This document shows, one piece after another, positions 20,796-33,158 of a stretch of DNA of 64,000 nucleotides (positions are counted from its first letter, which is position 1; each line of letters begins with the position of its first letter). A program made the translations under genes and the position numbers. The notes under the pieces were generated by a model. The model made no database searches. It saw nothing but the letters and a program-made list of their open reading frames with translations, and was not told the DNA's origin. Source of the stretch: Laburnicola sp. R22_1 (lineage: Eukaryota > Ascomycota > Dothideomycetes > Pleosporales > Didymosphaeriaceae); assembly GCA_014281115.1 (NCBI GenBank), contig JACONQ010000015.1, positions 1,178,001 through 1,242,000 of the forward strand, in the 5' to 3' direction.

Positions 20796-23700
20796 CTAGA
20801 GCTCCTCGTCGTCATCTTCATCCTCGGGAAAGAAGTGCCGCCTCGTATACGTGGGGGTGCTGTCCGACGGAGAAGGCTCGTTGGTGACGGTGTCGTCGGG
20901 CACGTCAGTCATGGTCTCGTCGTGGTCGGATCCGTGATGCTGCGGTGACTCTGCATCATCCTCTGCGTGGTCGTCCCTCGATTGATCGTCGCGGACGGAG
21001 CTTTGATCCCGAGGAGCTCCGGAGACGCTGTCTGCATCATCGTTGGGGTGGTCTTGCTGCTCAGTTTCCATGTCGACGTCCGACTCCTTGTCATCGGCGC
21101 CTGGTTGGTCACCAACGTCATCCTCTACTTCTTCAAAATCACCGTTCGCAATGCGCTCGAACTGCGGATCGATCTAGAGTGTGGTGAGCATGTGTGTGAT
21201 GGAGATACAGTCTTCGAAAACTCACCTCCTTCAGCTGAGCCCTCACTTCGGCCCGCATTGATCGCTCAGACTTAGACATGCCGTTCTGACTGACCTGCAC
21301 ATTACCAAGGACGAGCATATAGTCCGCGTGCATGAGATTGTGAATCCCGTCCGCCTTGTTGGCCATCTCCTCCTCCAAGCCGCGGCACATTGTCCGCAGG
21401 GCGTCTTCGAGCGCCCTTGTGGCTGCTGGAAACATCTTCCGGCTCTCTTGCTCTACGAAAGTCTGCATATGAGCTTTCATACGCATATAAGAGCCCTTCC
21501 CGGCCTCCTGTTCGCACAAATGATATGGCGTTAGCATGAAAGTTGATAGGGTGGGAACGAGAATGCGGCTGGCTTCGCGTTGCTCCTCGGTCGTGCGAGT
21601 GAGCAGTTGGTTGTTCAAGTCCTGGAACCTCTGCTCGTATGCCTCCATGGAACCTTTGAGCAAGAGCAGGTTCGCCAGTCCAACGCCGTTGGTTCTTGCA
21701 CGCTCCTCGACCCTCTCATGAAAGGTACGCAAGACCTTTGCCGAGTTCTGGATGTAACTCTCGAAGGCCTTCGGAAGCCGTCTCTGAAAAGCACGTGCCC
21801 AGCCCGTCATCAGTTTATTCTGCAATGTGGCCAGAAGCTCCGCGTTGAAGTCACGATGGCCCGCGGAGGCAGAATGGTATGCTCCGCCTCGTCGGACTAT
21901 GGCTTTGTAAGTGGGGTACATCACTCCTCCCTCGCTTTTCTGACCCCACTTGCGGGTAGTTTCCGGCGCGCCCTAGAAATGTTAGTATAAGAAGCGACGA
22001 TCTGGAGAGAACTAACCTTGATAGCGTCGTCGATGAGTTGAGGAAGTCGATTGGTGATATGGTCCCGAAGCTCAGCCTTAATCGCATCAAGACAAATCTT
22101 CACAGCTTGCTCTAAGCCCTTTTCCAATTCTTTGACTTTCTTTTTCAGGAAATTCAACTGCTTGTGCTTATCGGCATCGGTCATCTTAAGACCTGTGCCG
22201 TCGTCGGAAGCCCAAAGGGTAAACGTAGCTAAAAGTAGGTGGTTGATCAGTGTGTGCCTGGGCGCATGCCACGTTAAAATGCTCACCTAACTGTTGACAA
22301 AGGCCGCGCAGGAACGTGCGGCAGGTGTTGATTCTCCCGGCTTCTGTCAGCTTCTTGCCTATTCGTTGAGACACAGGCCAGTAAGATCCACTTGGACAGC
22401 TCACACCAAGATGTGCGATGTACATGAGAGACGGTAGGGGTGACCCTGCTTCACTTACAATGCGCTTGCAATTGCGGTATCTCTGTTTGATCTGGGGTCT
22501 GAAAACCTGCCAGAAGTCAGTATATGCGCCGAGGATGCGTGGGAGCCGAAAAGCCTCACCTGGGACGCTTCCGTCTTTCTTGAGACGGCCACACATCTTT
22601 TGATATGCCCTGCTGCTGACACAAAACACCGGCAAGGATTTGGCGACTTGATCATAGTCACGGATGTCTTCATCAGGGTCGAACAGGGCCTCGTCCTCTT
22701 CCATCGCATTCTCCTGGTCAAGTTCTTTGATGCCAGCGGCGAAATCGTGCTGAATTGCACCTTTGGAATACTTATTCCGTCCATCGATGCAGACTGCACT
22801 AATTTCTGCCTCCAACTCAGCAAGCTTGTCTTTTGCCTCTCGAATCTTAGGCCGTGTCTCCTTTATCGCATCTTCGGCCTTCTTCTTTTCTTGACGGGCA
22901 TTTTTCTTCATGTTCTTAAGCTCAGTGAGCTTCTCTTCCACGTCATGCATGGTGAGTGGCTCTTGGGGTGCTTCGATACCCTCCTCATCAGAAGCGCTGT
23001 CGTCGTCGTTGTCATTATCACTGCCGGAAGCCCTGGACTCTACATCGGAGTCGTAATCAAGTTGCTGTCGCTTCCGAGCTTGCTTGTTTGAGCTTCCTTT
23101 TTTCCGCTTTTGGCTCGTTTTGCTCTTCGGGGCGAAGACATTCTTTCCATCTTCCACGTCATCTTTGAGCTCTTCCCAGACATCGATCTCATTCTCCGCT
23201 TCCTCTAGAGCGACCTTGTAGATATCTGCAGCCTCTCTCAGATCCGTTATCTTCTTTTTGACGGTCTCTATCTTCTGACTGTGTCTGCTCTTCTTTTCCT
23301 CTAACCCGGAGATTTCATCGTACAAGTCAAGACTATCAGTAGCCTCGGTGATGGATATATCATCGGTTTTTGAGCAAATGAAGGTGACATTGGAATAGCC
23401 TCCATCATACTTGAGCTGACGCTTGAACGAATCACCTAATAAATTCTTAGCCGCCTTATCGTCAACCGCTCGCGTAATAGGAGCCACGATCCAAATGCCA
23501 CTGCACTGCTTCATGTACCGCTCGGCAACGGCAGCTCGAGCGGCATTGGAATCGTGCACTCCAGGTAGGTCCACAATAACAGCACCAGTGGATAGGCAAT
23601 CAGATTTCGTGAAAATTTTCACAACCTTGATCAACGGCCAGTACTCCATTTGGTTCCTGGACTGTTTTTGCTGCTCCTTGTCTGTCTTGCTTGTGGCTTT

Positions 23701-24291
23701 CTCTTTGCTGTCCACGTATTTCTGCAGGCTGGAGTAGAACATCTCTGGGCGTGCTTGATTGATACACTTCGTAGTGCCGAGGACGTTCAATACCGACTTC
23801 TCGGCCATCAGGTTCTCCACCGTACATTTGTCCAACATGTCTCTCTTAATCATCGGGTAGACGGCATGGAATTTCGCCCAGGCAATACCGGCGTCAGAGG
23901 ATTGATCCTGTGCCTCTCTAGACAGGGCCCCGTTCTCGGTGAGGAACTCCTTCAGAAGGATCTCCAACTCCTTTTCCCAATCGGCGCGATCAATGAACTC
24001 AATCTCTGCGCGATATCTGGACTGGGGAGCATCGCTATCATTCCAGCTCATCTCGGTGACGACACTTGTGCAGGCGCGCATGCAGTTTGTCGGTACCAGA
24101 CGTTCCTCGTCAAGCATTGCGTTGATGACGCTACTTTTCCCAGCGCCGGTATTACCCACGACGCCCACAACTGTGCGACTGCGCTCGGATAGTTTCTTCA
24201 ATTTATCCATCGACTCGATCCAAACACCAGCATCCGGGCTGTTCTCGGCAAACCGTTCGAAGGTGCTTCTTAACTTCTCCAATATCTTCAT
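20796..24291 (-). CDS. SLIP-GC/dynamin-like large GTPase (DUF7605-type), downstream reading frame
   Basis: Exons: complement(20796..21173, 21226..21972, 22017..22228, 22287..22358, 22459..22506, 22560..24291), 1062 aa from the ATG at 24291. GTPase motifs: G1 GVVGNTGAGKSSVINAML (residues 43-60), G2 region CMRACTSVVTEMSW, G3 DLPGVHDSN (241-249) and G4 ICSKTDD (305-311). Long coiled coils and a Lys-rich, possibly nuclear-localising stretch (KSKTSQKRKKGSSNKQARKR) follow, with an acidic tract. Splicing of the middle exons restores the conserved segment GFQTPDQTEIPQLQAH, then CKKLTEAGRINTCRTFL, which supports those junctions. The C-terminal half is helical and ends in an acidic Asp/Glu-rich tail. 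It resembles the vertebrate nuclear GTPase SLIP-GC and its many fungal relatives, whose function is unknown. The preceding in-frame codons include a TGA (24298-24300), so the true N-terminus is in doubt; see the upstream frame. Confidence 0.8.
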
Positions 24292-24297
24292 CGATCG

Positions 24298-25544
24298 TCA
24301 GACTGAAGCTTCGAGAACTTCAGCATTTTCTTGGTAGATAATATTCCGAATGAAGCGGTCTACAGGCTGAACAGCGACATCAGGTTCCATTTCGGGAGAC
24401 TGTTCACGGCCAAAGACATCTTCGGCATTGAAAGACGCTTCGGCACGAGGAGCAGGGCTTTTCGATGGCGAGCGTGAGCGACGCTCAGGCTTCACCTCCT
24501 ATAACAATCGAACCATGAGCATGTGTACATGTGTTTTGTTCCAGACAGTGTGACTTACCGGGGGTAGCTGTGTTCTCATCTCTGCACCAGAGTTGGGCGT
24601 CATGGGTGGCTGCAACAGTGGATTGTGTGCCAGAGAGGATTGTACCCCGGGGCGGGTGCTCGGTGTCGGTGTAACGCCAGAGATTCCGCTACATGGTATG
24701 ATGCGAAAGGCGGAAGCCTGGCTTTGCGCACGGGAACTGGGAGGCTCACGTAGAGGTGTTGAGGCCATCTGAGCATTTGGGGCTACTCTAGCCGAGCGCT
24801 CGGTAGACGGCCGCACTTGATCATGTACCACATTTTGCGTAGGTGCGCTGTAACCCTTCTTCGAAGGGAGTGGGGTCTGCGGTATATCCTGTTCTGTGGA
24901 GGGCCGCACTTGGTCACGTAGCACGTCCCGCGCAGGTGCGGTGATATTTTTGTTCGACAGAACTGAGGTCCGCAATATATTCGGATCGGTAGATTGGAGG
25001 GGATCCTTTTTGGCTTGCAATGCTGGAGGCTGTGGCGGTGTGCGAGCAATTGAAGGCGAAGCTCGAGATACGCTTTTAATAGGCGCCGGCGAGCGTGGAA
25101 GAGACGCAACCTAAAAGTAATAATCGTGAGCACGTCTTATGTAATGCGTAGCAGGGCTACTCACAGGACGTCCAGAATTTTTGACAGCTCGTAGGGCTAT
25201 GAAGCTATCACTGTAGGTATTTAGATCTTTCATCACCGTGTTTGCTGAAGCTATTCCGCCATCGAACCAGAGATCGATATCCACGTCTGGACGCTTGCTT
25301 GTGTACGTCTCTACAATTCTACCAATTGTAATTCTCTACAAAACATTAGTCTCTGACAAATGCGCAATAGCGAGAGAGCACGCACGCCGTGAGCCTTGAC
25401 CCAATGAAAGTCGGTGTCATTTAGTTCCTGATCTGGACTTCTGTCTACGAACAGTACGCCGACCATATATCGCTTCGGTGGGATAATCTCGCCTTCGGGC
25501 TTCGCTGCCACTGTCTTCGCGTGGAAGCGACTCCACTCAGCCAT
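24298..25544 (-). CDS. Upstream reading frame of the GTPase locus (possible N-terminal half, ended by TGA)
   Basis: Exons: complement(24298..24498, 24559..25110, 25165..25335, 25386..25544), 360 aa then TGA. All introns are 50-60 bp, GT-AG and phase 0. The N-terminal ~110 residues look globular (PKRYMVGVLFVDRSPDQ, RPDVDIDLWFDGGIASAN) but I do not recognise them. The next ~170 are Pro/Ser-rich and contain two imperfect ~31-residue repeats, each ending DQVRPSTE. The last residues (IIYQENAEVLEASV) run up to TGA in the same frame as MKILEKLRSTFERF of the downstream GTPase frame. In relatives the GTPase is usually preceded by a helix of this sort, so this may be the amino-terminal half of one protein. 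It is split here by a nonsense codon, by an unrecognised intron, or on purpose. Confidence 0.65.
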
Positions 25545-28500
25545 TTCGGTGGGCTTAGCAAAGTGCGGCTACGTGTGACAAGGATATGAGTCGACCATCC
25601 CCGCGCCTGACTCGTCGGCGCTGGAATGCTGGTCGTTGTGGTAAGGAACGTCGCAACCGTGCAATTGATCAGAAAAAAAGACGGTAAGCTCATACAAGAG
25701 CTAGATGATCCAGTGGCGATAGCTGGTGCGAGGTCGATGGAGGCAAACGAGGAGAGCGATAGCGGGGCCGGCGCGTCGACGCGTTGTTGAAGACGCGCTT
25801 AGGGGTACTTAGCGTGCGCACGCGTCATTCTCGGCTAGCTGATGGTGTAAACATCTAAATGGATGAATGAACCCTCTTTCGCTAGTTTCTTCATGAAGTC
25901 CGCTTTTTGCATGCCTCTATTAATTGATTTATCAAGTTCCAACTACGACCTTGTATTCACTACCCTTTACATTCCCGAAGTAGTGTTAAAGACGGTATTA
26001 CTCGTCCAGGTTCGCTAATCCGAACATTATCACTCACTCCAGTCATCTTCGATCAATGCGTCACTGCATCATATTAAACACTGACAGTATCTGCTCCCTG
26101 TTCACGCTCAATATCTACCAATCAATGTATGCCACTGGCACGAGCGAGCGCCGCAGATAACAGTCCCCGCTACTTGCCTCGCCCAGTATTGCAAAAGCAT
26201 ACCAACGCACGCAAAAAGCTAAGCAGTTACACCACCAACGCATCCCACGCAAGCGCACAACCAGCAAGCCCACCTGCAAGACAAACCCAAAGCATCGACG
26301 CGCATCAACGCCGTCCCCTCTGTGCGAGTGCGGGGCAGGCTCAAGTATTGGTGCGACCGACCCAAAGACTCAACAAAAGACTGGGGTTGCGGCGTCACGC
26401 GGCTGGATAGGGCTGGAGAAAGCGGCCAACAGTCTGAATGTGATGCGCGATGTGGCACGGCTTGGTGGCCAGTGGAATGGGTGGTACAGCATCGGCGAGG
26501 CGTACAGGGGTTGCGACGGTGCAGGAGATATGCAGTAGAGATGACGCGTGAACGGAAGATGTTGGGGATAGAAGGGGAGTTGATGGAATTGTATGCTACG
26601 GCTTCGTGTAGATTGGGTGGGGGCAGCGTAGGTCAGTCTACCGTGATTGTGCTTCTCATGTAGATAGCTCGTCTATCTTGCAGGCTAACACGAGGAAAGC
26701 ACGATTTGTATCGAGATATTGACAAGTGAATGGGGCCCAATACGCCTCGAGGTGTTATACGCTTGCTATTTCGAACAAGTCGGGTTGTTCAACCTTGGAG
26801 CGTGCAAAGAGAAGTGGCACATCAGTGTCGCTATACGCCATCGAAGCTGGCGTATCCCGAGGGGTGGGATAGTGGGGCACCTGGGTGTGCAGCGTTGAGG
26901 ACTGCCCCTGGACTTGACCTTTGACAGGCACCCAGCGTCACGGACAGGATGCAGCGTAGTATTCGCGCACACTTTTCGCGTCCTCGACGGGTGCACTCGC
27001 CGCAATCGCACGTAGCGATACCACCATACAAACCCTACAGCGCATACTGTACGGTACAGGAATGCAAAAGGTAAGTTGCTCCGAGACACTGTATAGGGCA
27101 CGATAGACCGATTGGTCCTATTCCGATTCCTCGGTTGACTGATCGACACAGCCCAGTCAGGTCAAGACGGAGTTTCCTTGCCGTCAATTAGCCTCTTCCG
27201 GCCCATGGTCCTGGCCACTCGTTTACGGCTATCCGCTATACCTGACAATTATTGCCTGCTCGAGGGTAAATCCACGTCCAAGGAAGAAACGGTAGAAGGC
27301 TTAAAATACGTTGAAAAAACAAGTCAATCCATGCTGTACCACGGGCCGTGCAGAAACAGAGGGTGCCCTTGCGCACCAGAGTCCGGCCATGGTTGGCCTG
27401 TCACACGTCGCTGGCGGTCAAGCTGCTTATTGGCATTGTGTTTCGGGCGACGGAGCTCCGTGGTGTAGTTCATAAATAAGCTGCCTATAGGGCAGGAAGG
27501 GTTTGGAAATTTTTCGTGGCCGGGCAGCGAAAGCGAGAGGGTGTGGCTACAACGCATGGGGTTCTAGAACGGGGCCTAGAAGTAGGGAGGGTATGCAAAG
27601 CACACAGTGGGCAGGCGAGACGGTGTTGAAGCAGAAGGTGAAGAGGTTTGCGGACCGCGAGCCGGAGGCGATGCAGTCGTCGGGACCAGGCAGAGGCGGT
27701 AGAGTCGGTCAATGCTAGTCGGGGATGGACTGTCTCAGGAAGATTGGCGTGTGATGGGCGGTGCGTGATGCGAGCGGGAGCGGTGGTGATATACGTATTG
27801 GCGCGGACGGCAGGAGGCAGGCGTCAAGCAGCGCGCGGCACTCTACCTCGGGCGCTGATTCTGAGATGAATGAGTCTGTGGTGTCGAGTGCGCCATCTGC
27901 CCTGGCGAATCTGGCGAGGAACTATGGATCACGGATCACGATGGCGGCGATGGTGTGCTCAGACAGCTGGACCACCACGACCTGGGACACGGGATAGCAC
28001 GTGGAAGCGCGACAGGCATGGATCCATGGATGGCCCTCAGGGTCCACAGGCGTGTTTGGCGACGGCGAGGCTGAGCAGCAGCGAGCAGCGGGCGTGGAGG
28101 CGCGCTGAAACGGGCGCAGGCAGCACGGCAGCCGCTGGCCTGGCTGGCCATGAACGACGGTCCCGCAATCTGCTGGCTCCGGCTGGCTCAGGCGGGCTCA
28201 TCAGGCGGGCTCAGGCTGGCACGCCAGGCGACGGCGCGCTGGGGGATGCGTGTTTCGAGGGGGCCGAGCCGGGCGCTGCTTTGGGCGTGGTCAAACCAGG
28301 CGTGAAACGTTGGAACGGAACAGTCTGCCAGTCTGCTGGCCCGGGGCGCCAGCAGCGGAGGGGAGGGGCGCGCCATTGGCCGCGGGCGCGCGACGGCGAG
28401 GCACGGCGGCGGCCTATCAGCTGCTGCATCCGGCGGCAAGAAGCGACACCTTCATCAATCAGCAGCAGGAGTGTATAGAGGAAACGGCCCGGCTGGGGTG

Positions 28501-29011
28501 GGAGCTGTGAGAGAGAAGCGTGAGAGGCCAGCGCCAGCGCAAATGCAAATGCGAATGCGCGCGACCAGTCGCCGGCCAGCCGCCTACCGCAGCCTGCCTT
28601 GGGCCTGCCTTGGGCCTGCCCACTAGCGACCGCCCGCGGCCCACGCCCACGCCCCCCCCGGCCTTCGCATGCCGTGAATGCACACACGCACTCACCCGCC
28701 CTGCCACCTAGACCACCCGTCGCCGCGTCCGTGCCCACCATTTCTATCCCCTCCACGCCCTCGCACGCTCGCCCTCGTCGTCGGCCTTTCGTCCTTCTCG
28801 ATATCCCCTTGTTGCTCCAATCTGCGCGCTGGAGCCGCTTCGCCCGCCGTTTGCTTGCGCGGACGCCCTTCGTTACACCTGCTGCCTGAGCGGCCTAGCT
28901 GTGTCCGTCCTTCGACACCTAGTGTAGCGGGAGGCCCCCCAAGCACTCTGCGACACTCCTCTCATCTATTCCTCTCACACGAGCCCCTCCCACGCTCCCT
29001 ACCGCAGCGCC
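25545..29011. other. Long gene-poor intergenic region
   Basis: 3.4 kb between two divergent genes with no recognisable gene. The first third is near genome average; 27.5-28.9 kb is GC-rich with short direct repeats (GCCTTGGGCCT at 28597-28620). Open frames such as 28211-28756 on the minus strand are Gly/Arg/Pro-rich and look like compositional artefacts. The last ~300 bp are C/T-rich, as in long 5' leaders of fungal regulatory genes. Confidence 0.5.
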
Positions 29012-30494
29012 ATGACGACCGCCGTCGCTGCTCCCCCGGTCGCTGCTCCACATGCGCCCGTGCTGCAAGAGCCGGGGCCTGCACGAGTATATGCCGCCAT
29101 CGCGCCCTCGACACGCTCTCCTCACATCGTGACGCCCACCTCCAAGAGCTCTCAGCGGGTACCGGACAATGCTTCACCTACCTCCTCCAGTGATGGCTCC
29201 GCGCCCCAGAGAGCAGAGGGAAAGCGCTCACCTCTTTCGTATGTCCAACAACTACACTTCGCGTTCTTCTTCCTTCCGCCGTCCCTCTTCGTCCATTAGT
29301 CCTGCTGCTCCCCTCACCCCGCCCACCACCTCCATGTCTCCTCCTACCCGCACTGGCCTTTCTAACCGCACCTCGTCGAGCAGGTCACGCGGCCCAGCAC
29401 CCAAGATTGTCGTGAAGAAGGAGCCCACTTCGCCCGACATGCCCTCGCGGCACCGTCCGAGCCGCCTGAACCTGTCCAGCTCGCACATTGTCCACTCCTC
29501 CGGCGCTCTCACCGCACGACCCTCGGGCCGCGCCGTTGCGCGCGACTTGCAAGATGCCGGTCTTGCGTGCCTGTCTCCGGGTTTCCAGACCAACGATCCG
29601 TCGATGCGTGAGCAGCTCCAAAGGAGCATGGACGTGAGGGAGCGGCAGAGGCAGATCATCGAGGCACGCCAGAAGCACGGTGGCAAGGGCGGCCCACCTG
29701 ACGAGGATTCCCGCCAGCAAGACATGAGCCCATTCGGACGGCCGTTGAAGGCGCCCAACACGTCTCGGAGGAAGGGACCACCGCCCGGTCTCTCCATCGC
29801 ACCTCCCTCGCATGAGCGCTTTGCGAACGAGCGAGTGATCCAATCTGCACCAATCAACCAGTCTTTCACCGGCCTGCGCAGCAACATGCCATCGTCCCGC
29901 CAGCTTGCAAACGGACCCTCGAGCCTGGCTCAAACATCACACATCCACCACGTCCCGGCACAGCAGACGAGCAACAGGCTGCCGCCGATTGCGGATGTCT
30001 TCCCGGAGCCGCTTGGTACTGGCCGTGTTCATTACGCTAACAGCCCTGGCACTTCGTCGCACTCAAATGTGCAGCCGCCTCTCCCATCTCCAGGCTTTCC
30101 GCCGACACACCACCAACAGGCCTCGCAGACTTCCCGCCCGCGAGAGTACAAGTCTGCCGAAGACGCTGTCCAGACGCTTTCTGGTGGCCGTGAGGAACTA
30201 CTGCCCCGCATTGTTCACTACGGCGGCCACCAACCCCCAACGCCGCCTTCGCCTATGCCGAACAAGAATGGGTCCCAGGCTTATCCGCCGGGTGCTGAGT
30301 TGCACCGCGGCAGTAGTTCCCGACGACGCCCGCGAGACGAGTACGAGCGGGATATGGGAACACCACCGCTCGGACGGCAACAAACACGCCCTGGACCTTT
30401 CGGTGAAGGACGCGACTCTCCGGAGACCCAGCACAAGAAGAAGGAGGAATTCATCGCTCTCTGCGCAAGGGCTTGGGACCTTTTCCATTCGTGA
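29012..30494 (+). CDS. Disordered conserved fungal protein with C-terminal CARAWDLFHS motif
   Basis: Two exons: 29012..29238 and 29300..30494, 473 aa. The intron GTATGT...TTAG joins KRSPLS to SPAAPLTPPTTS in frame. An unspliced alternative could start at MSNNYTSRSS (29241). The whole protein is rich in Pro, Ser and Arg, with a sumoylation-like KIVVKKEPTSPD, a short helix (RQRQIIEARQKHGG) and a compact end, HKKKEEFIALCARAWDLFHS. That last segment is, from memory, the most conserved part of this family in ascomycetes. No enzymatic domain. A regulatory or scaffold protein is possible; function unknown. Confidence 0.75.
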
Positions 30495-33158
30495 TACCTG
30501 GCTTTGGCCTACTAGGCGGTCTTACTGTTTGGCATGACGGCCTTTGGTTGTCATAAGCGGCGCTTTGGGAGTTGTGAACGGTTTCTCGACGTCCACGGAC
30601 ACGGCACTCGCTTACCATATTTCGTTTTGTTTCGATGCGACCTCGGGATCCTCGTTATATTTGCTCGCCCGATACAGCGACTTACCTTGAATATTCCTCG
30701 ATGATTCACTATTCTCGCAACCGCTCGCACGCGCGCATCTTATTTCCTTCCAATACCACCCCTCAAAAGCGCCGGCAAACTAATAGGGCTCGCAACGGAT
30801 ATCTTACTCGATTTCCCTTTCATTACTCACCTTTGGTTTCGAAACTTTGGTTTCATTCTCAGACCATCTCACGTCTAGCAATGTGCAGACGAAGGATGGA
30901 CAGGCCTGTTGATGTTGTTCACGTGGATATGATGCGTTGGGTATGTCGGGTTGGATGTGTTTGCTTTTTGTTGAAACGTACACGGTCTCACGGTGAGATG
31001 GATATTGTTTCACATGGCTGCACATGTTCTTAATATGTGGCCGAATACTTTTTCATACGCCTTCACCATCTATCGCTTTTCTATTTATTTATCTTCTTCT
31101 TGGATGGTTGGATGTACGTTGATATGACAACCTATCCCCTCTAGGGCGGCGTTTACTTGTTCCCTTTGTTAGCGGTAGGGAGGCTGAAGGGTTTCGGGGC
31201 GGTTGGGGCTCGACGGTGGATGGGATGGACCAGGTAGAGAGGACATGCAAAAGGGGGAAAGCAAGGGGCAGTCTTGTACATTACTGTACACGGATCACCC
31301 AAGCAAGCCAGACGAAATTCGGATGTTCACTTTTTTCAAAATGCTTGCTACCTACTGCTGTGCGTGGCATGGATCTGCTCGATCTACTTCGATCTTCGCT
31401 GCTGTGCTTCCCCCGTCTGTGGATTTTTCCGCATTGAGACACCGATGCTTTGGGACTAGCGGTGCGCGCTGCACCGTCTGGGTGTGATCACGGTGGTGAA
31501 ACGGATCGTCGGTTAGTGTGAAACGGAATGCGCATCGGAGACTGGGCGTCACGGCGGACTCGCTTTTTTGTACGTGCATGTGTTGTGCGCTGGTCGTGCT
31601 CTGTGGATTGAATTTCCACAGGTGGATGGGATGGGATGGAGTCCGTGGGTGGGGATCTGATCTATTATTTGGAGCTGGGCGGGGGGGGATTTGCATGGTT
31701 GGTTGGCAACTTGATAGGGCAGCGTAGTGCCACTGCAGAGCCAAGCCAAGCAAAGCAAAGCAAACGATATGTTGCGAATCCGATGTCCGTCCGATCACGG
31801 CTCTCGGCTCTCGAAATAGACTACCTAGGAATCCGCTATGGACATTGCGCAGGTTTTTTTTTAATCTGCCAAGCGAAGCGGCTGCGACTTCAAAGTGTCA
31901 GGTCCGACATGGGCAAAGCAATCAGCATGAGAACGAGAAAATATGCATCTTACGCAATGCGTAGATGGCTCATGCCTATAATAGTATCAAACAATTTTGT
32001 TTGCATTGTGCTTCGCGCAGATTTGTTGTTGTTGGACTACTGTACATAGAGTTTTGGACCCTGGGCTGGGTTGGGTTGTCTGTGCCGTGTGGGGACGCTG
32101 TGGGTCTGCCTAGGCGTGTAGCCGGCGTACGCCGCAGCCGCAAATAGGCATCCTTGCGTGCGGGCGGGGCGGGGCGGACGTTTATCTCGTTTGAGTGGGG
32201 TGTATTATGCGTGCGTTGTGGACACGGGACGGGGTAGATGTTCGAGGTAGATGGAAAAAATGTCTGGATGGACGGCATGCACCGCCACTGGAATCGATAT
32301 TGGCACTGCCTTTGCGTTGCGGCGGGGTAGGTAGGGGAGCGGGGGTTTGGTGCGGTGAGGAAGGGTGATGTCCGTCGGCGTGAGGTGTGGTAAGCGGGTG
32401 TGGGTATTGTGTGGGTTGGGGGGTTGTCGGCTAGGGCCTGGGATTTATGGTGTGAGTCTTAAGATTGGGGGCGTTTGGCATGGAAGGTAGGCGGGGAGTG
32501 TATTGGGTGAGGGTTATGTGTCCTGCGTGCTTGTCGGTTCACGAGATGATGCATAAAGCGATAATTTAAGGCTGCTGAAGAGAAGGTTAGGCAGTGATTA
32601 AGGTGAGCATGCGATGCGAGACGGTACGAATCGGGCATTGTCTATATGCGGAAATGCATGTGAGTCATAGTAGCGGCGGGTATCGCGGTTAGTTAGATGA
32701 GACGGAATCGCGTGATGCGGTCGCTGAGATTCAAGTGTTGTTTGCGCAGCTTTGTAATTCCCGGTAGAGTGGCCTTGTGGCAAGGGTAGGCGAGGCGAAG
32801 GTTGGTGTCCTCGGAAGGTTGGTAAGATGGTGGAGTGCGATATCGGGCATGGACCACGGCTGGAGGGCCTTCAGTGTGTAATAGAAAGGAATTTTGCAGC
32901 GATTTGTTATACATTGTTTTTTAGAATATACAGCTGCATGGTGGAAATTCATTCCGCTCGACGCATATAGATCGAAAGACTATTCGTAAATCGCAGGACC
33001 GGGTAACGCTGCCGGTCGACAACACGCTGAAAACGGCGCGTGTAATCTCATAATATCTCCCACGGACGATAGCTGCCCTTCAGACGTTGAGTCTCCGCAC
33101 CGCATCACTTCAGTAGTCGCCCCTCCTCAGTACAGTTACCTATTTGAACCATATCTTC
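30495..33158. other. Long convergent intergenic region
   Basis: 2.66 kb between two convergent genes. No coherent coding frame on either strand. It is T/G-rich on the plus strand, with a G run near 31679-31688 and several GGGTGTGG-type stretches around 32330-32520. Confidence 0.5.

Noticed and set aside
28211..28756. 181-codon Gly/Arg/Pro-rich frame
   Set aside because: Composition follows local GC bias and overlaps many equally long frames in other phases.
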